Below, piece by piece: positions 54,517-62,506 of a stretch of DNA of 64,000 nt (the first letter of the stretch is position 1; each line of letters starts with the position of its first letter). The notes beneath the pieces are model-generated. The model ran no database searches, was not told the origin of the DNA, and worked only from the letters and a program-made list of their open reading frames with translations. A program made the translations under genes and the position numbers. The DNA comes from Prevotella sp. (GTDB lineage Bacteria; Bacteroidota; Bacteroidia; Bacteroidales; Dysgonomonadaceae). The stretch is taken from positions 35,180 through 99,179 of the forward strand of contig JAITVV010000053.1 in NCBI GenBank assembly GCA_031285625.1, read 5' to 3'.

Positions 54517-54604
54517 ATTTGTCATGTTGAGTAACCGAATATCCCGACTCTAGGAACTAGAATTTAAGAGGCAAGAGATTCTTCACTATGTTCAGAATGA
54601 CAGG
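54517..54604. repeat. Dispersed palindromic repeat, copy 14
   Basis: 88-bp copy, more diverged than the others, between the ankyrin and Imm11-like genes. Confidence 0.75.
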
Positions 54605-54702
54605 GAAAAGAGGAATTTAGCTTACCTATTTATTTTGATAAATTTATCTTATATTAGAACTATAAGAATAAAACTAACAGCTAAAAAAAACATACAAATA
54701 AT

Positions 54703-54733
54703 TGTCACCTTTGTCACTTTTTTATAAAAAATA
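54703..54733 (+). promoter_or_regulatory. GTCAC direct-repeat leader in front of the Imm11-like gene
   Basis: Two GTCAC words (54704 and 54713, 9 bp apart) followed by a T/A-rich run to TAGAA, directly before the start codon. The same 30-bp arrangement occurs at 55424-55454 in front of paaK. Confidence 0.5.
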
Positions 54734-54735
54734 GA

Positions 54736-55302
54736 ATGAATTATTTTCTCAAAATAACAAGTAAACCCAACTATCCTTTAGTATATGATGCGCAGCATAA
54801 TAATACAAACGGAAGTTACTTTGCCGTGGGAAAATATATAAACGAAGAAATAAGCGATCCGTTGATCTACAACGATGCGCAGAATAGTGATATCGGATAT
54901 GAAAAACTGATAACATACAGCGCCTTGGAAACGGTAGGAGGTGGCGTATTATATTCCCGGCAGTTTGTAGACTTCCTTTATAAGAATGGCTTTGATAAAG
55001 ATGTACAGATCTTTGACGCACGGTTCAATTATAAAGGAAATTCCTGTGATAATTATTATGTAGTTAACATATACAATAAGGTAGAATGCTATGATATGGA
55101 TCAGTCTGTTTATCAGGTGCATCCTGTAGATAAATCGTATAAGTTCAGCAAAACGGTGTTGAAAGAAGAACCTCTGGAAGAATACGGATATATTTACAAT
55201 ATTGCACGAAGTGTGTACGATAATAAAATAATTGTTTCGGGAGAATTCAGGGAATTACTGAAAACAGAAAAGATGAATAGTATAAGTTTTTCAACGAAAT
55301 AA
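54736..55302 (+). CDS. Imm11/DUF1629-like protein, possible orphan immunity protein
   Basis: 188 residues, no signal peptide, cytoplasmic. The centre (LYSRQFVDFLYKNGFDKDVQ ... NYYVVNIYNKVECYDMDQSVYQV) resembles the pattern of the DUF1629/Imm11 family: a chain end with 'sekl..lLe..g', then 'yyvlNv...vdclD...S.y'. Proteins of that family protect against polymorphic toxins. No toxin gene with an Rhs, LXG or PAAR part is adjacent, so it would be an orphan. The family assignment is by eye and moderate. Flanking repeats suggest recent insertion. Confidence 0.5.
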   Translation: MNYFLKITSKPNYPLVYDAQHNNTNGSYFAVGKYINEEISDPLIYNDAQNSDIGYEKLITYSALETVGGGVLYSRQFVDFLYKNGFDKDVQIFDARFNYKGNSCDNYYVVNIYNKVECYDMDQSVYQVHPVDKSYKFSKTVLKEEPLEEYGYIYNIARSVYDNKIIVSGEFRELLKTEKMNSISFSTK

Positions 55303-55307
55303 AAGTA

Positions 55308-55382
55308 TTTTGTCATGCTGACGGAGGAAGCATCCCGATTCATTTATTCATGGAAAAAGGGAAGATTCTTCAGGATGACAAT
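55308..55382. repeat. Dispersed palindromic repeat, copy 15
   Basis: 75-bp copy immediately after the Imm11-like gene. Confidence 0.75.
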
Positions 55383-55423
55383 TGGATCATAAAGAATAAA
55401 TCTAACTAATAACATAAAATACC

Positions 55424-55454
55424 TGTCACTTTTGTCACTTTTTATAAAATAGAA
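55424..55454 (+). promoter_or_regulatory. GTCAC direct-repeat leader in front of paaK
   Basis: GTCAC words at 55425 and 55434 (9 bp apart) plus the same T/A run and TAGAA as at 54703-54733. It lies 26 bp before the paaK start and may be an operator or a duplicated leader. Confidence 0.5.
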
Positions 55455-55479
55455 ACAACTAATAAAACGAACATATACC

Positions 55480-56781
55480 ATGATTTGGAACAAACCTAAA
55501 GAATGTATGAACCCCGAAGATAAACGCCGGATGCAGGGCGAGCGTCTTCGCAAACTTGTTGAGAGGGTTTATCATTGCACACCATTCTACCGTCAGAAGA
55601 TGCAGGAAATGGATATAACACCTGACGATATTCAGTCGATAGACGATATTGTAAAGTTGCCATTCACCACCAAGCAGGATTTGAGGGATAATTACCCTTA
55701 CGGACTGTTTGCTGTACCCATGTCGGAGATTATCCGCCTGCATGCCTCATCGGGCACTACCGGACTGCCTACTGTGGTAGGATATACCCGCCGCGACTTG
55801 TCCATATGGTCGGAGATGATAGCACGATGCCTGAGTGCCTACGGGGCAACCAGTAACGATATATTTACAGTGGCGTATGGCTACGGACTATTTACCGGTG
55901 GTCTGGGTGTTCATTATGGTGTCGAGCATCTTGGAGGTACGGTTATACCTATGTCGAGCGGAAATACAGCCAAACAGATTCAGCTGATGCATGACTTTGG
56001 ACCTACAGCTATTGCCTGTACGCCATCTTATGCCCTCTATCTGGCAGAGGCAATGGCTAAGACAGGAATTCCCCGTGAAGAGTTTAAGCTCCGTATTGGT
56101 ATCTTTGGAGCTGAGCCATGGACAGACAATATGCGCAAAGAGATAGAAGTAAAAATGGGTATCAATGCCTATAATATATACGGACTGAGTGAAGTGATGG
56201 GTCCCGGTGTAGCCTATGAATGTGAATGCAAAGACGGGTCGCACATTGTAGACGATCATTTCTATCCTGAGATTGTTTCTCCCGATACTTTGCAGCCGTT
56301 GCCATATGGGGAGCAGGGCGAATTAGTATTTACTACATTAACCAAAGAAGGCTTGCCATTGCTACGGTACAGGACTAAAGACCTGTGTACACTTACCGAT
56401 GAGCAATGCAAATGTGGCCGTACAAATGTCCGTATGGGACGTATAGTAGGACGTAGCGATGATATGTTGATTATCCGTGGAGTAAATGTATTCCCGTCGC
56501 AGATAGAAAGTGTGATACTGGAAATGGAAGAGTTCGAAGCACATTATCTGCTGATAGTAGACAGGATTAATAATCTGGATATACTGGAGGTACAGGTAGA
56601 GGTGCGTGACGGCTACTATTCCGATGAGATAAGCAAGATGCTGGCATTGAAGAAAAGACTAGGGCAACGCCTGCAGAGTGTGCTGGGCATCAGTGCCGAT
56701 ATTAAACTGGTAGAGCCTTTCAGTATTAAGCGTAGCGAAGGTAAAGCGCAGAGGGTAATAGATAAACGTATACTCAATTGA
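55480..56781 (+). CDS. paaK: Phenylacetate-CoA ligase
   Basis: 433 residues, the normal PaaK length. The ATP-binding P-loop-like motif SSGTTGLPTVVGYT is at about 90-103; YGLSEVMGPGVAYEC, RTKDLC and GRSDDMLIIRGVNVFPSQIE are the usual PaaK hinge and C-terminal domain motifs. It interconverts aryl acetates and aryl-acetyl-CoA with ATP/AMP in the cytoplasm. Next to iorAB it is more likely to handle the IOR product (arylacetyl-CoA to arylacetate, or the reverse for anabolism) than aerobic phenylacetate breakdown, as no paaABCDE is present. Its TGA stop falls inside a short intergenic repeat. Confidence 0.94.
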   Translation: MIWNKPKECMNPEDKRRMQGERLRKLVERVYHCTPFYRQKMQEMDITPDDIQSIDDIVKLPFTTKQDLRDNYPYGLFAVPMSEIIRLHASSGTTGLPTVVGYTRRDLSIWSEMIARCLSAYGATSNDIFTVAYGYGLFTGGLGVHYGVEHLGGTVIPMSSGNTAKQIQLMHDFGPTAIACTPSYALYLAEAMAKTGIPREEFKLRIGIFGAEPWTDNMRKEIEVKMGINAYNIYGLSEVMGPGVAYECECKDGSHIVDDHFYPEIVSPDTLQPLPYGEQGELVFTTLTKEGLPLLRYRTKDLCTLTDEQCKCGRTNVRMGRIVGRSDDMLIIRGVNVFPSQIESVILEMEEFEAHYLLIVDRINNLDILEVQVEVRDGYYSDEISKMLALKKRLGQRLQSVLGISADIKLVEPFSIKRSEGKAQRVIDKRILN

Positions 56782-56845
56782 CAGTGGAAAATGGACAATG
56801 GTTAATGAATTTCCAAACTGTCAACTGTCAATTATCAACTATTAA
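56777..56845. repeat. Third intergenic repeat type (TTGACAGT...AACTGTCAA)
   Basis: Imperfect palindrome containing TTGACAGT and AACTGTCAACTGTCAATT words between paaK and the ACT gene. A related stretch (GTTAACTG...GTTAACTGTC) is seen near 15570-15595. The paaK stop lies in its left end. Confidence 0.65.
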
Positions 56846-56856
56846 TTTTTTAAATT

Positions 56857-57279
56857 ATGACCATAAAACAACTTTCAGTTTTCATAGAAAACAAAACAGG
56901 CAGAATAAATGAAGTGACCCGTATACTGGGGCAGAACGGAATAAATATGACAGCCTTTAGCCTGGCCGAAAGCGCTGATTTCGGAATATTGCGTATGGTG
57001 GTGTCCGATGTAGAGTTGGCTAAGCGTGTGCTGAAAGAGGCTCACTTTGGGGTAACAGTAACCGATGTGGTATGTTTTAGCTGCCCTAATACACCCGGAT
57101 CATTGGCTACAGTACTAGAATATCTGGCTAAGGAAAATATTTTTATAGAATATATGTATGCCTTCTCGAAAGGCGATACAGCCAATGTCGTTATTCGTCC
57201 GACAGATGTGAACAGATGTATCGAAATTCTTACATTCTATAAATGTGATCTACTAAACAGAACTAACCTCAGTCAATAG
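56857..57279 (+). CDS. Tandem ACT-domain protein
   Basis: 140 residues made of two ACT domains (about 1-70: KQLSVFIENKTGRINEVTRILGQNGINMTAFSLAESADFGILRMVV; about 71-140: SCPNTPGSLATVLEYLAKENIFIEYMYAFS). Stand-alone tandem ACT proteins bind amino acids and regulate enzymes or transcription. Following paaK, it probably senses aromatic or branched amino acids for this cluster. No DNA-binding domain is attached. Confidence 0.9.
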   Translation: MTIKQLSVFIENKTGRINEVTRILGQNGINMTAFSLAESADFGILRMVVSDVELAKRVLKEAHFGVTVTDVVCFSCPNTPGSLATVLEYLAKENIFIEYMYAFSKGDTANVVIRPTDVNRCIEILTFYKCDLLNRTNLSQ

Positions 57280-57306
57280 TATTGATTTTGGTTGTGACAA
57301 TAATAA

Positions 57307-57338
57307 AAAAGACCTGAAGGTTAAACTTCAGGTCTTTT
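57307..57338. terminator. Bidirectional rho-independent terminator
   Basis: Perfect 13-bp stem AAAAGACCTGAAG/CTTCAGGTCTTTT with a 6-nt loop between convergent genes; each strand ends in a T-run. Confidence 0.93.
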
Positions 57339-57354
57339 CTATCTGATGAATGTT

Positions 57355-59277
57355 CTATTTTTTACTGAATACTCTCAGTTCTTTTTTATGAACAAAGTAT
57401 AAGTTGTAGTTATAGCCATCAACCTTGAATATTGGAGCTGTACCCTCTACAGATACTTTATCAACTTCCTCTCCATCCTCTTTTCTTATTTTCACTATTT
57501 CAGTGCCCTCTTTACCTTTGTTTAGCACAAAAGCGTAATCAGCATTAGCCTGCATGGCGTTTACACGTTGGGTCATTCGTTCTGCGTATCCAGAGTTTGC
57601 CAGTTCTGAAGCGAATGCACCTCCATAGATACTAGCCGCAGCACCCGTCGTGCTGCCTCCCGAAAAAGCAGAAGACATGAGATTGGCCGTTCCTAATTGC
57701 ATTGCAAATTCGCCACCTACTGATGCCGCTATACGTCCAGCCATAGCCCAGTTGCGTTTCTTAGCTCCCGGATCTTTATATGTATTATGATATTTTACAT
57801 TGCCATCAAAGTCTACACCAATAACATCCTCCTCGCCAACAAGTGAAATTCCCCAGTCGAACAATTCTATGTCTGCCATAGTATCATCACTCTTCACATC
57901 TTTCAATCTGGCAAACGATTCATTCTTTTTCTCATCCTTTCCGTTGGGGTCGAAGCGGTAAATTTTCTTGTCATTATAAGCAATGTATATATTTTTTGCT
58001 TTATCAAATTTGAATAGTAAAGGACGATCTCTATTAAATTTCACATCTTTTTTCCACACCTTTTTTCCGGTTGTATAATCTACCATATTTCCGTAAGAAT
58101 CGGAAAGATAGAATACTCTATTGTTATCTATCTTGTTGAGGTGGTAAACCAAATCTTCATCTTTGTCACAGATTTCTACAAATTTTTTCCACTTATTCTG
58201 TCCATCCTTATCTATAAGGTTCATTTCCTTGTCTGCGATATAGAGATAATCGCCATCAATAGGGATTACTTGCTTTATTTTGTTGCCCTTAGCATCTTTT
58301 TTCCATATTTTTTTACCGTCAGAGTAGTTATAGAAATTAAATCCCGATTCGTGAGCTACCAGAACTTTATCACCCGAGTCTTCTATGTAAGATACATATT
58401 TTGTAGTGACATCGTCTTTCCATACCTTCGATCCATCCGATATATTCATCAGGTTTAGGGATACTCTCGACCGTAGAATATTCCCCGATTTGCGTATTCC
58501 AATAAGATGCGTATTTGCATTGTTCACCAGGAATTCCGTTATTTTATCTTCAGATTTCCATGCAATGTCTCCGTTCTCTTTATTTATTCTAAACAGAGCT
58601 CCGCTTATCGTCACAAAGATGTCTTTGTCTGTGGTTTTCACCATGTCGCGTGTCTGATCGCTTGTTCCGAAAACACTCAGAAGCCCTTTTAGGGAACTGA
58701 AAAATGACTCGGTAGGAGAAAGCGCCGAAATCCATTTTTCTTGTTTATTCTTCAGATCATAATATACACAGCTATAATTTTTATCATCAATAACGGTAAG
58801 TAACAACGCATGCTCATCGGGCATATATTCCGACGATAGCAAGCGATAGCCCAACTCGCGCGAGTTGTACAATAATTCGCCTGTAATGATGTCGATAATA
58901 ATGTCAGAATTATTGAGAGTTAATGTAAGATAAGGGCTTCCCGGAATTAATTCTATCAAATTAGCTTTTTTATCCAGAAAAGAAAGAAAGTCTCCACGTT
59001 CTACTGTTTTCAGTGCATTGTCTGCTTTCTGTAGTTTGTCTTTGTTAGTTTTCTTTACTAACTCATCTTCGGTAATTTTCCAATTTAATGCATTTTTATC
59101 AGGATTGTAAGAAGATATGGCCTTGCTGTCCTTTATCAGAACATTACCTGAATACTCGTCGACTAGAATGTTTTGAATATCGTTGTCAAATTTTACAACA
59201 ATGTCGGCTTGTCTCTGAGCCAAGCATATGCCATACGAGCATAAAGTGAGCACAGTTCCAATTAGAATTTTTCTCAT
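57355..59277 (-). CDS. Exported PQQ-like beta-propeller protein with internal Gly/Ala-rich segment
   Basis: 640 residues with a signal peptide (about 1-20). Repeated blades of the type GDIAWKSED, DGSKVWKDDV, DGKKIWKKDA, DGQNKWKKFV and TGKKVWKKDV mark a quinoprotein-like WD/PQQ propeller, as in BamB-like scaffolds; no PQQ-binding residues are evident. At about 511-565 the propeller is interrupted by a Gly/Ala/Ser-rich, weakly hydrophobic stretch (AASVGG ... SGGSTTGAAASIYGGAF) resembling an amphipathic or membrane-inserting segment. The function is unknown. It is a single-gene unit with its own consensus promoter. Confidence 0.8.
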   Translation of the reverse strand: MRKILIGTVLTLCSYGICLAQRQADIVVKFDNDIQNILVDEYSGNVLIKDSKAISSYNPDKNALNWKITEDELVKKTNKDKLQKADNALKTVERGDFLSFLDKKANLIELIPGSPYLTLTLNNSDIIIDIITGELLYNSRELGYRLLSSEYMPDEHALLLTVIDDKNYSCVYYDLKNKQEKWISALSPTESFFSSLKGLLSVFGTSDQTRDMVKTTDKDIFVTISGALFRINKENGDIAWKSEDKITEFLVNNANTHLIGIRKSGNILRSRVSLNLMNISDGSKVWKDDVTTKYVSYIEDSGDKVLVAHESGFNFYNYSDGKKIWKKDAKGNKIKQVIPIDGDYLYIADKEMNLIDKDGQNKWKKFVEICDKDEDLVYHLNKIDNNRVFYLSDSYGNMVDYTTGKKVWKKDVKFNRDRPLLFKFDKAKNIYIAYNDKKIYRFDPNGKDEKKNESFARLKDVKSDDTMADIELFDWGISLVGEEDVIGVDFDGNVKYHNTYKDPGAKKRNWAMAGRIAASVGGEFAMQLGTANLMSSAFSGGSTTGAAASIYGGAFASELANSGYAERMTQRVNAMQANADYAFVLNKGKEGTEIVKIRKEDGEEVDKVSVEGTAPIFKVDGYNYNLYFVHKKELRVFSKK

Positions 59278-59336
59278 AGTTTAGGAATTTGTTTAAGAAT
59301 AGTTTGCGTTTGCACCTTGTTTTTAGTGTGTGCTTG

Positions 59337-59367
59337 CAAAGATATAATATATATTAATAATAGCAAA
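59337..59367 (-). promoter_or_regulatory. Consensus Bacteroidetes promoter for the propeller gene
   Basis: Read on the minus strand: TTTG (59367-59364), exactly 19 nt, then TATCTTTG (59344-59337). This is a full match to the TTTG/TAnnTTTG consensus of the primary sigma factor in this phylum. Predicted leader about 55 nt. It is a useful contrast with the array promoters, which lack the TTTG box. Confidence 0.8.
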
Positions 59368-59687
59368 AATACGATTAATATTATTTAAATATTGATAATA
59401 CATGTATATACAACCTTGTTCTGCTTTTTGTTAAATTTGAAGAGATTGAATTATGTCTCAGTATGGCTATTGAAGTTATAATCAAAGGATAAAATATGTT
59501 GTTTAACATATAAATATCACCCTGAATTTTAAGAGATCCCTGTTAAATTAACATTTAGTAGGAGGTCTCTGTTATTTTTCCTTAAATATGGTTTGTGAGG
59601 AAAATAAATTGAGTGAAAAAGAGGTGAAAAAGAATTAGATTTTGTAAATTCAAGACAATTTTGATTTTGGAGCGGAAAACTGATGTG

Positions 59688-59729
59688 CAAACATATTTTC
59701 AGTTGGTACTTAGGGAGAGAATATGTTTG
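59688..59729 (+). promoter_or_regulatory. Inverted repeat overlapping a -7 element upstream of hppA
   Basis: CAAACATATTTTC (59688-59700) and GAGAATATGTTTG (59717-59729) are inverted complements at 12 of 13 positions. The right arm ends in TATGTTTG (59722-59729), a perfect TAnnTTTG. A regulator bound here would cover the promoter. The start codon is 27 bp downstream. Confidence 0.5.
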
Positions 59730-59756
59730 TAATTGTCTATCTAAATACTATTTACC

Positions 59757-62240
59757 ATGAAAAAAATTAAAAGTGTTGGTCTACTGATTTGTCTGCTTCT
59801 TGGTTTTGGTTTAACGGTGCATGCTAGTGAAGCTGACTTAGCGATTCCTGATCTCCATGAGGGTACCTTCCACATCTTCGGAAGTGTTATTACTTCATGG
59901 GATTTTTTATTTTACGGTGCTCTGATCATTGCTGGAACATTGGGTTTCAGTTTACTTCTCTTCCAACAGGTAAAGAAACTACCTGCTCACGAATCTATGC
60001 AGAAAGTAGCTGCAACAATTTATACAACTTGCCGTACATACCTGATTCAGCAAGGTAAATTCCTATTGATGTTATTTGCATTGATTGCCCTCGTGCTCTG
60101 CATTTACTTCTTTGGGCTGGTCGGACAAAGCTTCGGCGTAGTTATACAGGTTTTGCTATTCTCCATTGTGGGGATGGCCGGATCATACATTGTTGCATGG
60201 TTTGGTATCAGAGTGAATACCTATGCTAATGCACGTACTGCTTTTGCTTCTCTCAAAGGACGTCCGCTGGATGTTGTTAATATACCGATGAAGGCAGGGA
60301 TGAGCGTTGGGCTCTTCCTTATCTCTCTCGAACTTGTGCTCATGGTAGTTATCCTTCTGTTTGTGCCTCGCGATATAGTTGGAATCTGTTTCCTCGGATT
60401 TGCCATTGGTGAATCTTTAGGGGCCAGTGCCTTGCGTATTGCAGGAGGTATCTTTACCAAGATTGCCGATATAGGTTCCGACCTTATGAAAGTTGTTTTC
60501 AAAGTAAAAGAAGACGACCCTCGTAATCCGGGTGTAATTGCCGACTGTACCGGAGACAATGCCGGCGACAGTGTGGGCCCTACAGCCGATGGTTTTGAAA
60601 CATATGGTGTAACGGGTGTAGCCCTGATTACATTTATCACTTTAGCTGTTCCTGATCCGCATATACAAGCTAAACTGATCGTATGGATATTTGGTATGCG
60701 TTTCTTGATGGACTTTTTATCGGGCTGTGCATTCTTTATCAATCAGGGTATCTCCAAAAAAATGTACGGAGATAAAAAAGAATTTGACTTTGAATCTCCT
60801 TTGATGCGCCTGATTGTGATTGCTGCTATTCTTTGTATATCTGCAAGTTTCTTTATGAGTCATCTGCTGTTAGGTGATATGACAGATACTACATTATGGT
60901 GGAAACTGGCTATAATAATAAGTTGTGGAACACTTGCCGCGGTGTTAATCCCTGAATTTACCAAGTTCTTTACCAGTTCTAAGTCAAAACATGTAAAAGA
61001 GATTGTTACAGCATCCCGTGAAGGTGGTCCGTCCCTGAATATTCTTTCGGGTATTGTAGCCGGTTACTTTGGTGCTTTCTGGACAGGATTGCTTATTGTA
61101 GGCCTTATGACAGTGGCCTTCTTTACTGCCCAAATGGGATTGGATACTATATTAGGCCCTCATGCATCTATCTTTGCATTTGGATTGGTCGCTTTCGGAT
61201 TCTTGTGTATGGGACCGGTAACCATTGCCGTAGACAGTTATGGCCCTGTAACAGATAATGCACAGTCGGTATTTGAATTATCACAGATCGAAGAAATACC
61301 TAATATAAGTGAATCTATTGAAAAAGAATATGGTTTCAAACCTGATTTCCAAAGGGGAAAACATTATCTGGAAGCAAATGACTCTGCCGGAAATACCTTT
61401 AAGGCTACAGCTAAACCTGTATTGATAGGTACTGCTGTGGTAGGGGCTACCACTATGATATTCTCCATTATCTTATTATTGGAAAAAGTGGGATTGTTAC
61501 AACTTTCACTGACTGACGCTCCTGTTCTTCTCGGATTGATTTGTGGTGGTGCGGTTATATTCTGGTTTAGCGGAGCCTCTATGCAGGCGGTTACTACCGG
61601 AGCTTATCGCGCAGTGGAGTTTATAAAGAAGACATTTGACATAAATAAGAAAGAAGCTGATATAGAAGATTCTAAGGCCGTGGTGAAAATTTGTACACAG
61701 TATGCACAAAAGGGTATGTGGAATATCTTTATTGCATTAATATCTCTAACACTTGCATTTGCATTCCTCGACCCTAACTTCTTTGTGGCTTATCTGGTGT
61801 CTATTGCTGTATTCGGATTGTTCCAGGCTATTTATATGGCGAATGCCGGAGGTAGCTGGGATAATGCAAAGAAAGTAGTGGAAGTGGATCTGAAGGAAAA
61901 AAATACACCTTTGCATGAAGCTGCCGTAATAGGTGATACAGTGGGTGACCCATTCAAGGATACCTCATCTGTATCGCTAAACCCTATCATCAAATTCTCT
62001 ACGCTATTCGGACTGTTGGCTACAGAGATCTGTATAGAGATGAGGGCGAATCCAGACAGCGACTATTCAGTGTATATTGCAATACCTTTCCTTATTCTGG
62101 GGCTGATATTTGTATGGCGCTCGTTCTACAGGATGAGGATACCTGAAAATGAAGGCGGTCTTCAAGGTACAGTTCCTATTGTTGAAGGGCCTGTGATTGA
62201 GGTCGTAGAAGAGATTGTAATAGAAGAAAGAAAAGATTAA
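59757..62240 (+). CDS. hppA: Membrane-bound ion-pumping pyrophosphatase
   Basis: 827 residues with about 16 membrane helices after a signal-like N-terminus. It hydrolyses pyrophosphate in the cytoplasm and pumps H+ and/or Na+ outward. The substrate site is clear: EDDPRNPGVIAD, then GDNAGDSVGPTADGFETYG, and the late VIGDTVGDPFKDTSSVSLNPIIKF. The motif GNTFKAT has Lys549 at the position where K+-dependent enzymes carry Ala, so by that rule it should be K+-independent. It is longer than most (660-760), with a loop after IEEIPNISESIEKEYG and an acidic tail. GDSVGPTADGF is unlike the usual GD(C/V)AGM-type sequence, suggesting a divergent subclass. Confidence 0.92.
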   Translation: MKKIKSVGLLICLLLGFGLTVHASEADLAIPDLHEGTFHIFGSVITSWDFLFYGALIIAGTLGFSLLLFQQVKKLPAHESMQKVAATIYTTCRTYLIQQGKFLLMLFALIALVLCIYFFGLVGQSFGVVIQVLLFSIVGMAGSYIVAWFGIRVNTYANARTAFASLKGRPLDVVNIPMKAGMSVGLFLISLELVLMVVILLFVPRDIVGICFLGFAIGESLGASALRIAGGIFTKIADIGSDLMKVVFKVKEDDPRNPGVIADCTGDNAGDSVGPTADGFETYGVTGVALITFITLAVPDPHIQAKLIVWIFGMRFLMDFLSGCAFFINQGISKKMYGDKKEFDFESPLMRLIVIAAILCISASFFMSHLLLGDMTDTTLWWKLAIIISCGTLAAVLIPEFTKFFTSSKSKHVKEIVTASREGGPSLNILSGIVAGYFGAFWTGLLIVGLMTVAFFTAQMGLDTILGPHASIFAFGLVAFGFLCMGPVTIAVDSYGPVTDNAQSVFELSQIEEIPNISESIEKEYGFKPDFQRGKHYLEANDSAGNTFKATAKPVLIGTAVVGATTMIFSIILLLEKVGLLQLSLTDAPVLLGLICGGAVIFWFSGASMQAVTTGAYRAVEFIKKTFDINKKEADIEDSKAVVKICTQYAQKGMWNIFIALISLTLAFAFLDPNFFVAYLVSIAVFGLFQAIYMANAGGSWDNAKKVVEVDLKEKNTPLHEAAVIGDTVGDPFKDTSSVSLNPIIKFSTLFGLLATEICIEMRANPDSDYSVYIAIPFLILGLIFVWRSFYRMRIPENEGGLQGTVPIVEGPVIEVVEEIVIEERKD

Positions 62241-62258
62241 AACATTAAAACATTTATA

Positions 62259-62300
62259 AACAAGAGGTAAAGATAACTTTACCTCTTGTTGTTTTATTTA
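62259..62300 (+). terminator. Rho-independent terminator after hppA
   Basis: Stem AACAAGAGGTAAAG/CTTTACCTCTTGTT with a 4-nt loop followed by a GTTTTATTT tail, 19 bp beyond the stop codon. Confidence 0.88.
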
Positions 62301-62433
62301 GGATCAGTTACAAACTTTCCACTATTCGTCATTAAAAAGCTTTTTTTACTATCTGGTCGGGATCATAATATTGGAATCTCCCTTTAAACTAAAAAGATAG
62401 AAAGATTTGTGTGTATTCGATTAGTTTTTTTAT

Positions 62434-62441
62434 TACCTTTG
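62434..62441 (+). promoter_or_regulatory. -7 promoter element of the infC-rpmI-rplT operon
   Basis: TACCTTTG matches TAnnTTTG exactly, 65 bp before the infC ATG. A TTTG lies at 62406-62409, but the 24-bp gap is longer than usual. Confidence 0.5.
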
Positions 62442-62506
62442 CACCCGGCTTTAATTATAAATAAAAGTATAAATTAAAAAATACAAGGAATTCTAACAGT
62501 TTTTGA

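Larger units (their letters stand above)
59278..59756. other. 479-bp divergent control region before the pyrophosphatase gene
   Basis: AT-rich. Holds the minus-strand promoter of the propeller gene (59337-59367) and, near the right end, an inverted repeat overlapping a -7 word for the pyrophosphatase gene (59688-59729). No coding frame or dispersed repeat is seen. Confidence 0.75.

Noticed and set aside
5883-55382. CRISPR array as an explanation for the repeated palindromes
   Set aside because: The copies are kilobases apart with no regular spacers and no cas genes in the window.
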